Positions 7,523 through 15,679 of a stretch of DNA of 64,000 nt are shown piece after piece. Position numbers and translations under genes: made by a program. The notes beneath the pieces were generated by a model. That model ran no database searches and was not told the origin of the DNA. It saw nothing but the letters and a program-made list of their open reading frames with translations. Each line of letters opens with the position of its first letter. Position 1 is the stretch's first letter. This DNA comes from Palsa-661 sp035535015 (lineage in GTDB: Bacteria > Actinomycetota > Acidimicrobiia > Acidimicrobiales > UBA8190): the NCBI GenBank assembly GCA_035535015.1, contig DATLQU010000059.1:1-64000 (forward strand), read 5' to 3'.

Positions 7523-8539
7523 TCAGATTGTCGGTGCCGGCGGCAGGACCGTGAACTCCGAGACGTAGGTCGGGTGCGAACCGGCCAGGACGTCGGCGAT
7601 CACTTCCGAGGTACCGGCGGCGCACGACACACCACCGAACTCGAAGACCGCGTTGCCGTCGTCATCGAGGATGGTGTTGACCTTGGGACCGGTGTTCACT
7701 CCACCAGGAATCGAGAACACGGTCGGGTTCGGAGGCGTAGGCGTGACACCGATCCCGGCCTGGTTGCCGGCATTCCAGATCCAGCCACGCAGGCAACGAC
7801 CCTCGAGCTGCGAGGAGCTGATCTCCACCTGCTGCTCGGCGTAGACCGGGCTGGTCTCGACGTAGAACACGGCGTAGACGTTCGAGTCACCACTGGTGCT
7901 CGTGTCACCGGTCTCGACCTCCGACGGAACGCCGGCGATCTGCGGGTAGCCCGAGATGCCTTCGGGGGTCACGTTCGGCGGCGCCGCCACCAGGGTGGTG
8001 AGTGCCGTGTAGAACGGAGCGACCTCGAGGTCAGCCTCGACCACGCTCGTTCCGGGGGCACAGTCGATGCCGTCCACCGCCACGGTCACGTTGCCGTCGT
8101 CATCGAGGACGGCGTCGATCCGGTTCGGGCTCTGCAGGATGCCGTTGAGCGGCCCCGGCCCGTTCGGCGCCAAGGCGATGCTCGTGAAAATCACACCACC
8201 GAGGCACGAAGCCTCGAGCTGCGACGAGTCGATGTTCACCATGTCACCGGCGAAAGACGGCGACGTCTCCACCTGGATGACGCCGTGGACCTCGGACGCA
8301 CCGGTCTCCACCAGCGGGTTCGGGTCAACGGTGACGGTGATCAGGGGCGCAGGGCCACCTTTTCCACCACCGGTGCCACTGCCACCGGCCTTGCAGGCCT
8401 TGCGGTTCGGGTGCTTGGCGCAGTTCGGGGCTGCGTGGTGGGACTTCGCCGAGGCGACCCCGGCCATGCCCAGAAGCGGCATGCTGGCCACGACGGTCAA
8501 AGTGACCAACCGGGCCAGACGACTATGACGGACGTTCAT
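7523..8539 (-). CDS. Secreted protein with an internally duplicated domain
   Basis: 338 residues from the ATG at 8539, with aaggag 9 bases upstream. A clear signal peptide (LVTLTVVASMPLLGMAGVASA) is followed by a short His/Cys/Lys region and a Gly-rich linker. Then come two homologous domains of about 120 residues. Each starts VETSP, has an (I/E)SSSQLE or IDSSQLE motif with a nearby Cys (SCLGG, RCLRG), then LDDDGN, a second Cys (DCAPGTS, SCAAGTS), and ends with a YxxxxTxLxxxPP strand. Two cysteines per domain suggest one disulfide each. This is a duplication of an extracellular beta-domain; I know no biochemical function for it. A hairpin follows the stop and the upstream gap contains inverted repeats. 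Confidence 0.8.
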   Translation of the reverse strand: MNVRHSRLARLVTLTVVASMPLLGMAGVASAKSHHAAPNCAKHPNRKACKAGGSGTGGGKGGPAPLITVTVDPNPLVETGASEVHGVIQVETSPSFAGDMVNIDSSQLEASCLGGVIFTSIALAPNGPGPLNGILQSPNRIDAVLDDDGNVTVAVDGIDCAPGTSVVEADLEVAPFYTALTTLVAAPPNVTPEGISGYPQIAGVPSEVETGDTSTSGDSNVYAVFYVETSPVYAEQQVEISSSQLEGRCLRGWIWNAGNQAGIGVTPTPPNPTVFSIPGGVNTGPKVNTILDDDGNAVFEFGGVSCAAGTSEVIADVLAGSHPTYVSEFTVLPPAPTI

Positions 8540-8896
8540 CTGATTCCTGCTCCTTGTCGACGGTGTTGTCGGCGGGAGGCCTACGTCCAGGGGCCGTCGT
8601 AGTTTCGCCCTCCCTCGCGGACCTCCTCTTCGAGCCCACTGCGGGAAATTCTGGACGCAAGCCGGTGCGGTTGCATCACCACGTTTAATGAAATTCAGCC
8701 CTTGGGCCACGCGTGAATCCCGCCGTCTGGCGGTAATATCACCCTGAGCAGGTGATATTCTCCAAATGACTACGAAGAGCGTTGACGAGCTCTGGGTGTA
8801 CGGGCCGGTCCCCGGGAAGATTCCCCCGGCGCGATGACTGGCCCCGCAGGGCGACGGGCGGCCGTCGAAGTGGTCGGTCGGGCCTGTGGCGGCCCG
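8540..8896. other. Intergenic region with inverted repeats upstream of the secreted-protein gene
   Basis: 357 bases without a credible gene. It carries the 5' region of the minus-strand gene at 8539, including its ribosome site, and the 3' flank of the SIMPL gene. It holds two adjacent inverted repeats: a 5-base ccgcc/ggcgg pair at about 8720-8733 and the 9-base pair annotated separately. An AT-richer segment (cgtttaatgaaattcag) near 8680-8700 could hold a minus-strand promoter; no confident -35/-10 pair. Confidence 0.5.
8735..8759. promoter_or_regulatory. 9-base inverted repeat (aatatcacc / ggtgatatt)
   Basis: Perfect 9-base arms separated by 7 bases, AT-rich against the surrounding GC-rich DNA. 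It lies about 200 bases upstream of the secreted-protein start and about 140 bases past the SIMPL stop. It could be an operator or a terminator stem; there is no T-tract on either strand. Confidence 0.45.
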
Positions 8897-9685
8897 TTAC
8901 CTCCCGTGGGACGCCGGCAACAGGGAGTAGACCATCGTCACCTGGGCGGTCTCCTGCTGTGATCCGGGTGCCAGGGGGATCGCCGAGGCACTGGCCAATG
9001 GCGCCCCTTGCGCCTGGTCGGCGGCCCGGAACGAGCCGCTGAAGTTCTGGATCTGGGACTGATCCGTGAGCGAGCAGACCGGGCCCAGTCGCTCCCCGGC
9101 CGACTGGGCCATGGCCTGGGCGTGGCTGACCGCTTGGTGGACGGCGTCGTTTCGGGCCTGATCCTCGAGGGGCCGGGTGTCTTGCACGGAGAAGGCGATG
9201 GAGTCGAGCCGGATGGCGTTACCGGCGGCGGCGGCCAGGGCGTCGATGACCGAGCCGGCGGTGGTGAAATTGCGGAGCTTGGCCGTCAGGTTGTTCGAAA
9301 CCTGGTACCCGGTGATCACGCCCTTCAGGTTGTACTGGGGGTCGATGGTGACGTCGGAGGTCTGGACGTCCTTGGCCGCCGAGCCACTCAGGCCCAGCGC
9401 GTCGATGACAGCGGTGGCCTTGGCGTTGTTGTCGGCCAAGGCCGCCTTGGCCGTCGGATCGGTGACGTTGATGCCGACGGAGACGGTCAGCAGATCAGGC
9501 TTGCCCGAGGCCAGACCCGTCCCCTGCACCGTCAGCTTGGAGGAGGAACCGCCGCAACTGGGCTTGGCCGCGGCCGGCTTCGGCGACGACGAGCAGGCGG
9601 CGGCCAGGACCCCCGCCGTCATCATGGCTACCACGACCCCGGCCACCCTCGCCGGCTTTCCGATACTGCTCTTGGCTGCTTGCAT
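8897..9685 (-). CDS. SIMPL-domain (DUF541) lipoprotein
   Basis: 262 residues from the ATG at 9685. An N-terminal hydrophobic segment ends in a lipobox-like LAAAC with Cys31 as the expected lipidated residue, so the protein is probably tethered outside the membrane. The rest fits the SIMPL/DUF541 family: an LTVQGTGLASGKPDLLTVSVGI start, the (A)LADNNAKATAVIDAL helix, QTSDVTIDPQYN, GYQVSNNLTAKLRNF, the LEDQARNDAVHQAVSHAQAMAQSAG helix, and a final strand ending VTMVYSLL. Members form large exported assemblies whose role is poorly known. The gene follows the LLM oxidoreductase on the same strand after 110 bases and need not share its function. Confidence 0.9.
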   Translation of the reverse strand: MQAAKSSIGKPARVAGVVVAMMTAGVLAAACSSSPKPAAAKPSCGGSSSKLTVQGTGLASGKPDLLTVSVGINVTDPTAKAALADNNAKATAVIDALGLSGSAAKDVQTSDVTIDPQYNLKGVITGYQVSNNLTAKLRNFTTAGSVIDALAAAAGNAIRLDSIAFSVQDTRPLEDQARNDAVHQAVSHAQAMAQSAGERLGPVCSLTDQSQIQNFSGSFRAADQAQGAPLASASAIPLAPGSQQETAQVTMVYSLLPASHGR

Positions 9686-9766
9686 GCCGGAACAGACGTC
9701 GGAAGCGACAGGGAAGTTCCCCGGCGCGAGAAAAAGTGCCGGTCTTTCCCGGGATCACCATCAAGA

Positions 9767-9803
9767 GATCCTGATTATCGGCCGCGCCAGAGCGATCAGG
9801 ATC
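9767..9803 (-). promoter_or_regulatory. 9-base inverted repeat overlapping the stop of the LLM gene
   Basis: GATCCTGAT pairs with ATCAGGATC across 19 bases. One arm includes the TGA of the LLM oxidoreductase gene (9796-9798). The position suits a 3'-end structure of the minus-strand operon, but there is no T-tract and the loop is long. Function is inferred. Confidence 0.4.
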
Positions 9804-10749
9804 CCAGAAGGGGGCCTACCTGTTCGCCGAAAGCGGCCATCTGATCGCACAATTCGTCCACCGAACGGCTCGGGAAGCGGAGTTGGAGATGCGAGCAGCC
9901 GAGTTCGGCGAACTCGGCCAGGTTCTCGGCGATCTTGTCCGGGCTGCCGCTGACCGTCCCCTTGGGAAGCTCCCAGCTCGGCTGGCCGACGTGGAAGATT
10001 CCGGCCAGGGCGCCGATGGCGATGGGTGCGTCACCGCGGAGCTCGTGACGCAGGGCGCGCAGCTCGGCCACCTGGGTCCTCCACTCCTCCCGCTTGGCCG
10101 TCTGCGGAAGCCAGCCGTCGCCGCGGGCGGCGGCCCGGCGGAGCGCCGGAGGCGACGAGCCGCCCACCCAGATGGGGGGTCGGGGGCGCTGGACGGGTCG
10201 GGGCCCGATCCCGAGGTCGGTGGCCGGCCAACGGGGGCCGGCCAGCTCGGGGAATTCGTCGGTCAGGGCGGCGGCGATGCCGTCGATGGACTCGTCGAGA
10301 GCCTGGCCACGTTCGAGAAAGGCCGGACCGAGGAACTCGAACTCCTCCAGGACGTGGCCGGCGCCGACGCCGACGATGAGCCGGCCGCCCGACAGCAGGT
10401 CGAGCGTGGCGAATTCCTTGGCGGCCCGCAGCGGATGCCGGAGGGTGGCGATATAGACGTGCGACATCAGCCGGACCCGGTCCGTCATCGCCGCCAGCCA
10501 ACCGAGGGTGGCCACGGTGTCGTACCAGGTGGTGCTCATGGCCTGGGCCAGGCGGCGGGGAATGAAGGTGTGGTCGCAGACGGCGATGTAGAAGAAGCCG
10601 CTCTCGTCAGCCTGCTTGGCGATCCGGGCCAGCTCGGCCGGACCGGAGGAGGGCTCCCAGTCCTCGCAGTACATGGTCGACTGCGACTGGATGGGCAGCT
10701 GGATGCCGTAGACGACTTTCCCCTCGGGGATGATCGAGACCGTTTCCAC
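9796..10749 (-). CDS. LLM-class flavin/F420-dependent oxidoreductase
   Basis: 317 residues from a GTG at 10749, with a textbook ribosome site (aggagg) 5-6 bases upstream. The bacterial luciferase-like TIM barrel is clear: GIQLPIQSQ at the first strand, DESGFFYIAVCDH, TDRVRLMSHVYIATLRHPLRAAKEFATLDLLSGGRLIVGVGAG, then PPIWVGGSSPPALRRAAARGDGW. This is the pattern of actinobacterial F420- or FMN-dependent oxidoreductases. The substrate is unknown. It lies 8 bases past an acyl-CoA dehydrogenase stop, so it belongs to the minus-strand run with two acyl-CoA dehydrogenases and an amidohydrolase, and probably acts on the same CoA-linked or alicyclic substrate. Cofactor choice (F420 versus FMN) cannot be settled by reading. 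Confidence 0.92.
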   Translation of the reverse strand: METVSIIPEGKVVYGIQLPIQSQSTMYCEDWEPSSGPAELARIAKQADESGFFYIAVCDHTFIPRRLAQAMSTTWYDTVATLGWLAAMTDRVRLMSHVYIATLRHPLRAAKEFATLDLLSGGRLIVGVGAGHVLEEFEFLGPAFLERGQALDESIDGIAAALTDEFPELAGPRWPATDLGIGPRPVQRPRPPIWVGGSSPPALRRAAARGDGWLPQTAKREEWRTQVAELRALRHELRGDAPIAIGALAGIFHVGQPSWELPKGTVSGSPDKIAENLAEFAELGCSHLQLRFPSRSVDELCDQMAAFGEQVGPLLGS

Positions 10750-10757
10750 AAGACCTC

Positions 10758-11780
10758 CTAATAGAGCTCGGCCACGAGCTCGGCCAGATCGGCTGTCGGG
10801 CCGATGGCCTCCGAGAGGACCCGGGCCCGCATCAGGTAGAGGTGGGCCGGCACCTCCCAGGTGAATCCCATCCCCCCATGGACCTGGATGCAGATCTTTC
10901 CGTTCTTGATGGCCGCCTCGGAGGCCAACAGTCCGGCGCCGGCAGCCGCCCGGTCGGGGTCACCCACGCCGGGCTGGTCGATGGTGACCGCCGCGGCGTG
11001 GACCGCCGCTCGGGCCGTCTCGGCCGCCACCAACATGTCGGCACACAGGTGTTTGACGGCCTGGAAGGACCCGATGGGCTTGCCGAACTGCTCGCGCTGC
11101 TGGGCATAGCCGACGGCCATCTCCAGGGTTCCGGCCGCCAGCCCCACTAACAGGGCGCCACCGAGGACGGCCTGATCGCGCCGCCAGCGTCTGACCTCGT
11201 CGGCACCACCGACACGGCGACCGGCGGGAAGGTGGTCGACGCGCCACAACGGGGTCAGCGGATCGAGGGTGCGCTCGATGCGGACGGCGTCGACCTCGGC
11301 CGGATCGACGGCGGCCAGGCCGTCGTCGTCCACCACCACCAGGACACCGAGCGACGAAAAGCTCTCCACCAAGGCGGGGACGAAGGCGGCCGTCCCCGCC
11401 GTCGGCGGCCGACGGACGGCGCCCACCACGACCTTGCCCTCGGCCGCCCCGTCGAACAGGCCGTGGCCTGACGGGACCTCCGAACCGGCCAGGAGTGAGG
11501 AGGCCAGATGGGTGGCCAAGAGGGGGCCCGGTATCAAGGCCCGGCCCAGTTCCTCGAAGACGACGGCCGAGGCGGCCAGGCCCAGGCCGATGCCCCCGGC
11601 GGCCTCGGGGACCTGGAGGGAGAAGACACCGGCCTCGGCCAGCTCGATCCACCCTTCAAGGTCGACACGTCCGTCTCCATCCTCGGCCGCCCGCAAGCGG
11701 TCCAGGGGGAAACGGCCGGCGCAGAGACTCCGGATGCCCTCGGCCAGAGCGGCTTCGTCGTCGGAGAGCTCGAAGTCCAC
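10758..11780 (-). CDS. Acyl-CoA dehydrogenase, short chain of a probable two-chain enzyme
   Basis: 340 residues from a GTG at 11780, 10 bases after the stop of the longer partner. It has the N-terminal helical domain, a shortened and degraded middle beta domain, then REQFGKPIGSFQAVKHLCADM and QVHGGMGFTWEVPAHLYL. The length and weak middle domain match the smaller chains of heterotetrameric acyl-CoA dehydrogenases known from steroid catabolism (FadE26-27, FadE28-29 types), where each chain supplies part of the active site. The Glu in GFTWE is a candidate functional acid. It would introduce an alpha,beta double bond into a bulky acyl-CoA ester. Pairing with the upstream gene is inferred from adjacency and sequence type. 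Confidence 0.9.
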   Translation of the reverse strand: MDFELSDDEAALAEGIRSLCAGRFPLDRLRAAEDGDGRVDLEGWIELAEAGVFSLQVPEAAGGIGLGLAASAVVFEELGRALIPGPLLATHLASSLLAGSEVPSGHGLFDGAAEGKVVVGAVRRPPTAGTAAFVPALVESFSSLGVLVVVDDDGLAAVDPAEVDAVRIERTLDPLTPLWRVDHLPAGRRVGGADEVRRWRRDQAVLGGALLVGLAAGTLEMAVGYAQQREQFGKPIGSFQAVKHLCADMLVAAETARAAVHAAAVTIDQPGVGDPDRAAAGAGLLASEAAIKNGKICIQVHGGMGFTWEVPAHLYLMRARVLSEAIGPTADLAELVAELY

Positions 11781-11790
11781 GGGGGCGCCT

Positions 11791-12978
11791 CTAACCCTTC
11801 GGGAGGCCGAGGATCCGCTCGGCGATGATGTTCCGTTGGATCTGGGAGGTCCCGGCTGCGATGGTCCGGGAGAATCCGTGGACCCAGGTGTTCACCTGGT
11901 CGGCGTTCCCGATGGGACCGCGGCCGTCGAGTCCTTCGAGCTCGTCCCAGGAGAGGCCGGCCCCCCCGATCAGGTCCATGCCGAACTCCCCGATCCTCTG
12001 CCGGAGCTCGGACAGCCCCAGTTTGTAGACGGAACCTCCGACACCGGGCACACCGGTACGGGCGGCCTGAGAGACATTGCGACGAGCCAGGGCCCAGAGG
12101 GCGTCGAGTTCGGCTCCGAGGTGGCCCATCCGACGACGGACGTCGGCTTCGGCCCACGCCCCGCTCCGCTTGGCCATCTGCCGCAGGTCGCGCAGAAGCC
12201 CCATCGACTGGAGAACCTCGGAGACGAAAGCGGTGCCACGCTCGAAGCTCAAGGTGACCATGGTCACCCGCCACCCGTCGTTCTCCTCGCCGATCCGGTT
12301 GGCCACGGGAACCCGGACGCCGTCCAGAAAGAGCTCACCGAACTCCGTCGAGCCGGCGATGGTCTTGAGCGGCCGGAAATCGATGCCCGGTCGGTCCATG
12401 GGCATGGCCAACCAGGTGATGCCCCGGTGCCGGCTGTCCTCGTCACCGGTGCGGACGAGCAGTTCGCAGTAGTCGGCCACCTCGGCGTGCGACGTCCAGA
12501 TCTTCGATCCGGTGACGACGTATTCGTCGCCGTCGCGCACCGCCTTCGTCCGCAGCGAAGCCAGGTCGCTTCCCGCTCCGGGCTCCGAGAAGCCCTGGCA
12601 CCAGACCTCGTCGCCCCGCAGGATCGGTGGCAGGAACCGGGACCGCTGCTCGGGCGTCCCCTCGACCACAATGGTGGGACCGGCGTGCAGCAGACCGACG
12701 AAGTTCACCCCGACGTACGGGGCGTGGGCCCGCTCGAGCTCCTCCAGGTAGATCAGGTGCTCGACGGGAGAGGCGGCGCGGCCGCCGCCCTCGACGGGCC
12801 AGTCGATCCCGGCGTAGCCGGCGTCGAAGAGCATCCGCTGCCAGGCGGTGTCGTAGGTCCGACGGGCGGGCCAGTCGAGCGACGAGGCTTTGGGGCCGAG
12901 CCGGGGAACGACCTCGGCCAACCAATTCCGCAGTTCGAGCCGGAACGTCTCCTCGGTCTCGGAGTAGCGAAGATCCAC
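11791..12978 (-). CDS. Acyl-CoA dehydrogenase, long chain of a probable two-chain enzyme
   Basis: 395 residues from a GTG at 12978. The full fold is visible: N-terminal helices, the WCQGFSEPGAGSDLASL flavin/substrate signature, the middle beta domain (YVVTGSKIWTSHAEVADYCELLVRT, RGITWLAMPMDRPGI), and the C-terminal helices ending GTSQIQRNIIAERILGLPKG. Where single-chain enzymes often have Y-E-G-T with a catalytic Glu, this reads A-A-G-T. That fits sharing of catalytic residues with the short chain encoded 10 bases downstream. The substrate is probably a large acyl-CoA; steroid or similar is inferred from the type. Same operon as the amidohydrolase at 13018. Confidence 0.92.
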   Translation of the reverse strand: MDLRYSETEETFRLELRNWLAEVVPRLGPKASSLDWPARRTYDTAWQRMLFDAGYAGIDWPVEGGGRAASPVEHLIYLEELERAHAPYVGVNFVGLLHAGPTIVVEGTPEQRSRFLPPILRGDEVWCQGFSEPGAGSDLASLRTKAVRDGDEYVVTGSKIWTSHAEVADYCELLVRTGDEDSRHRGITWLAMPMDRPGIDFRPLKTIAGSTEFGELFLDGVRVPVANRIGEENDGWRVTMVTLSFERGTAFVSEVLQSMGLLRDLRQMAKRSGAWAEADVRRRMGHLGAELDALWALARRNVSQAARTGVPGVGGSVYKLGLSELRQRIGEFGMDLIGGAGLSWDELEGLDGRGPIGNADQVNTWVHGFSRTIAAGTSQIQRNIIAERILGLPKG

Positions 12979-13017
12979 GTGCGTCCCCGGGTCCCCGCAA
13001 CCGCGTCCGGAGCCGGC

Positions 13018-14220
13018 CTACGAGGCCAGGTGGTCGAGCCCGAAGAGCTTGATGGCGTTGCCCCGGACGATCTTGAATTTGGTCTCGTCGTCCAGATGGG
13101 CCATCTGCCTCTCGGCGATCTCTTTGGTGTGCGGCCAGGTCGAGTCGGAGTGGGGATAGTCCGACTCGTAGGTGATGTTGTCGGCACCGATCTCGTCCAC
13201 CGACCTCAGGCCGTGGGCGTCGTCGAAGAAGCAGCCGTAGATCTGGCGGTGGAAGTACATCGAAGGCTTCTCCGGCACGATGTCGGCCACCCCACCCCAG
13301 CCCCGGTTCTCCTCCCAGACCGTGTCGGCCCGCTCGAGGATGTAGGGGATCCAGCCGATCTGACCCTCGGAGTAGGCGAGCTTCAACGTCGGGAAACGGA
13401 CGAGGACCCCGGAGAAGAGGAAGTCGACCATCGACAAGGTGGCATTGGTGTGGACCAACGTCGAGCCGACCGCCGGTGGCGCGTCCTCGGATGTCGAGGG
13501 CATCTTCGAGGACGAACCGATGTGCATGTTCACCACGGTGGCCGTCTCCGCGCAGGCAGCGAAGAAGGGGTCCCAGTAGTGGTCGGGATCGTGGACGGAG
13601 GGAAGGCCGAGGAAAGGCGGGATCTCGGAGAAGCAGACGGCCCGGACACCGCGCTCGGCGTTGCGACGGACTTCGGTGGCGGCCATCTCGGCGTCCCACA
13701 GAGGGATGAGCGTGAGAGGGATGAGACGGCCTTCGGACTGGGCGCACCAGTCTTCGACCATCCAGTCGTTGTAGGCCTTCACGCAGAGGAGGGCGAGCTC
13801 CTTGTCCTTCGCCTCGTAGAAGGTCTGACCACAGAACCGGGGGAAGGTCGGGAAGCAGAGCGAGGCCTCCAGGTGGTTCGTGTCCATGTCTTCCAGTCGG
13901 GGCTTCACCTGGTAGGAACCGGGACGCATGTCCTCGTAGGTGATCCCCTTCATGGTGACTTCGTCACGGGGGACGCCGACGGCCGAGTCGACGCGCAACA
14001 GGGGCCGGCGGAGCTCCTCGTAGTACCACCAGTCGGTGGGTGCACCCTCTGAACCCGGCTTCACCGTCAGCTTCCCGCCGATGAAGGTGATCTCCCCCAT
14101 GGGGGCACGGATGATCCGGGGGCCGACGTCTCTGTACTTGGCCGGCAGTCGGTCCATCCAGACGTCAGCCGGTTCCACGACGTGGTCATCGACAGAGATG
14201 ATCATGGGTAGTTCGGCCAT
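13018..14220 (-). CDS. Amidohydrolase_2 family metal-dependent hydrolase
   Basis: 400 residues from the ATG at 14220; the frame continues upstream but the conserved start PMIISVDDHVVEPADVW fits this Met. The ACMSD/LigW-like TIM barrel is recognised by DDHVVEP (in place of the classic HxH), RLEDMDTNHLEASLCFPTFPRF, the MHIGSSSK strand with its His, YSEGQIGWIPYILERAD, and YESDYPHSDSTWPHT carrying the final metal-linked Asp. Members are hydrolases or decarboxylases of ring-derived carboxylates; mycobacteria and related bacteria carry many copies. It leads the minus-strand run with two acyl-CoA dehydrogenases and an LLM oxidoreductase. A paralogue lies at 18992. The exact reaction is unknown. Confidence 0.88.
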   Translation of the reverse strand: MAELPMIISVDDHVVEPADVWMDRLPAKYRDVGPRIIRAPMGEITFIGGKLTVKPGSEGAPTDWWYYEELRRPLLRVDSAVGVPRDEVTMKGITYEDMRPGSYQVKPRLEDMDTNHLEASLCFPTFPRFCGQTFYEAKDKELALLCVKAYNDWMVEDWCAQSEGRLIPLTLIPLWDAEMAATEVRRNAERGVRAVCFSEIPPFLGLPSVHDPDHYWDPFFAACAETATVVNMHIGSSSKMPSTSEDAPPAVGSTLVHTNATLSMVDFLFSGVLVRFPTLKLAYSEGQIGWIPYILERADTVWEENRGWGGVADIVPEKPSMYFHRQIYGCFFDDAHGLRSVDEIGADNITYESDYPHSDSTWPHTKEIAERQMAHLDDETKFKIVRGNAIKLFGLDHLAS

Positions 14221-14295
14221 GGGGGCGAGCATAGCCACGGATCTGACGACCTTTGACGTCCCTCCCACGACCGAAGTCATGGGATTCCCGGGCGC

Positions 14296-15477
14296 TCATG
14301 CGGCGACCGGTCGGGTTCGCGCTTCATCGGACCCCTGACGGGGTGTCCCTCCACGCGCTGTGACCGCCAGTCCGGCGGCGAGGATGTTGGTGGCTGCGTT
14401 CACGTCGGCGTTGTCGTTGTGCCCACAGGCGCGACAGAGAAAGACCGCTTGGCTCTCGCGGCTCTTCTCTTCGGTGTGCCCACAGGCCGAGCAACGTTGG
14501 GACGTGAAGGCAGGATTGACGGCCACGACAGTGACGGCGCAGGTGGCGGCCTTGTCTTCGAGGCGGCGGCGGAACTCCGACCAGCCCTGAGCAGAGATGG
14601 CCCGGTTGAGACCCCGCTTCTGCGCGACTCGGGTTCCGGGGTGCTCGACGGTGCCCTGGGCCGAGCGGACCATGTTCTTCACCCTCAAGTCTTCGATGGC
14701 GATCAGGTCGTAGTGCCTGACCAGCTCCGTGGTGGTCTGCTCGATCCAGTTCTTTCGGCGATCGGCCTCTCGGGCCCGGAGCCGGGCCACAGAGCTATTG
14801 GTCTGTGCCCGGCGGTTCGAGCCCTTCTGCTGGCGGGCCAGCTTCCGCTGGAGCGAACGCACACGCTGCCCTTCGTGTGCTCCGAGCCCCGGAGCATGGC
14901 GGCGACTGCCGTCGGATCCTGTGAACGTGGCCACCACGCCGGCGTCGAGCCCGATCGAACGGCCAGTGGCGCTGCGCTCGAGAACGGGCTGGGGAGCCGT
15001 GAAGCTCACGTGCCAGCGCCCAGCTCGGTCCAGAGTGATACGAACCATGCCGAAGTCCTCGGGGAGCGGCCGAGAAAGCCGGAAGCGGACCGGGCCCAGC
15101 TTGGGGACGCCGAGAGTGGCCCACCTTCGGTTCACGCGGGCAACGGTGACGTCGCGCACACAGAACCCCTCGCAGGTCCCGGCCTTGCGCCACCGGGGGC
15201 GGCGGTGGGTCCCGCCCCACCAGTTCCTGAGAGCACGGTCGAAATCGTTTAGGGCTTGTTGTTGGACCGAGGAGGAGCCTTCGCCCAGCCAGCTACCCCG
15301 ACGAGCCTCAGCCAGCTGTCGTTGGCGCTCGGCGGAGCCCGGGGTCGGTCCCAGACCCGGGCGACAGTAGTTGGCCTGCTCCAAGGCGAGGTTCCACACG
15401 TAGCGGGCGTCCGCACAGTGACGCGCAAGTCCCTCTAGTTGAGTTACGTCGGGCGTGAGGCGGTAGCGGTGGGCCAT
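14296..15477 (-). CDS. tnpB: TnpB, IS200/IS605-family RNA-guided nuclease homologue
   Basis: 393 residues from the ATG at 15477, a usual TnpB length. The N-terminal helix-turn-helix region (MAHRYRLTP, CADARYVWNLALEQAN) leads into the RuvC-like nuclease. Its three acidic residues are all present: Asp178 in SIGLDAG, Glu262 in IAIEDLRVKN, Asp358 in NADVNAATNIL. The zinc finger between the last two is intact (Cys329, Cys332, Cys348, Cys351). Characterised TnpB proteins cut DNA under guidance of an RNA made from the 3' end of their own gene and flanking DNA. Here the start overlaps the stop of the broken tnpA by one base (TGATG). No frameshift or premature stop is visible, so this gene looks functional although the transposase is dead. 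Confidence 0.93.
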   Translation of the reverse strand: MAHRYRLTPDVTQLEGLARHCADARYVWNLALEQANYCRPGLGPTPGSAERQRQLAEARRGSWLGEGSSSVQQQALNDFDRALRNWWGGTHRRPRWRKAGTCEGFCVRDVTVARVNRRWATLGVPKLGPVRFRLSRPLPEDFGMVRITLDRAGRWHVSFTAPQPVLERSATGRSIGLDAGVVATFTGSDGSRRHAPGLGAHEGQRVRSLQRKLARQQKGSNRRAQTNSSVARLRAREADRRKNWIEQTTTELVRHYDLIAIEDLRVKNMVRSAQGTVEHPGTRVAQKRGLNRAISAQGWSEFRRRLEDKAATCAVTVVAVNPAFTSQRCSACGHTEEKSRESQAVFLCRACGHNDNADVNAATNILAAGLAVTARGGTPRQGSDEARTRPVAA

Positions 15478-15679
15478 CAGGTGGAGAGAGCGATCGCTGG
15501 GGGCACCTCGACGAGAAGAGACACGGCGTCGGGCAAGACCTCCACCTCGATCACCCCGTCACCACGTTCGGCCACCACGGACCCGATGATTCCCTTGAGA
15601 CGGACCCCGACGGGCCGTCCCCCACCTGCCGGCGGCACTGCGGGCACCACATGAAGTGGTACTTCGCCGAGTCCATCAT
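15477..15679 (-). pseudogene. tnpA: tnpA remnant (IS200-type Y1 transposase), frameshifted and truncated
   Basis: From the ATG at 15679 the frame reads MMDSAKYHFMWCPQCRRQVG, very like the YHxVWCPKYRRxV start of IS200 TnpA. After a C-run at 15619-15623 the homology jumps to another frame: PVGVRLKGIIGSVVAERG, then VIEVEVLPDAVSLLVEV, then a stop. In living enzymes the last part reads xxPDHVHLLV, where the two His form the HUH metal site. Here both are replaced (D-A-V-S-L). Everything after it, including the catalytic Tyr, is missing. So the gene has a frameshift, a ruined metal site and a C-terminal deletion. The call rests on recognising this family pattern by eye. Confidence 0.8.

Larger units (their letters stand above)
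14296..15679 (-). mobile_element. Decayed IS200/IS605-type element (broken tnpA, intact tnpB)
   Basis: The minus strand carries a truncated, frameshifted Y1-transposase gene followed directly by a complete tnpB, the standard gene order of IS605-type elements. The limits drawn are those of the two genes; the true ends are not determined. The gap on the tnpA side (15735-15812) contains an AT-rich patch with gatgtgcgg repeats and a near-inverse gccgcatcggg, possibly the remains of a subterminal palindrome. The tnpB side ends within about 75 bases of the amidohydrolase start at 14220. Confidence 0.75.

Noticed and set aside
11269..14052. Plus-strand open frame of more than 900 codons
   Set aside because: It is the shadow of two acyl-CoA dehydrogenases and an amidohydrolase on the minus strand, all with clear motifs.
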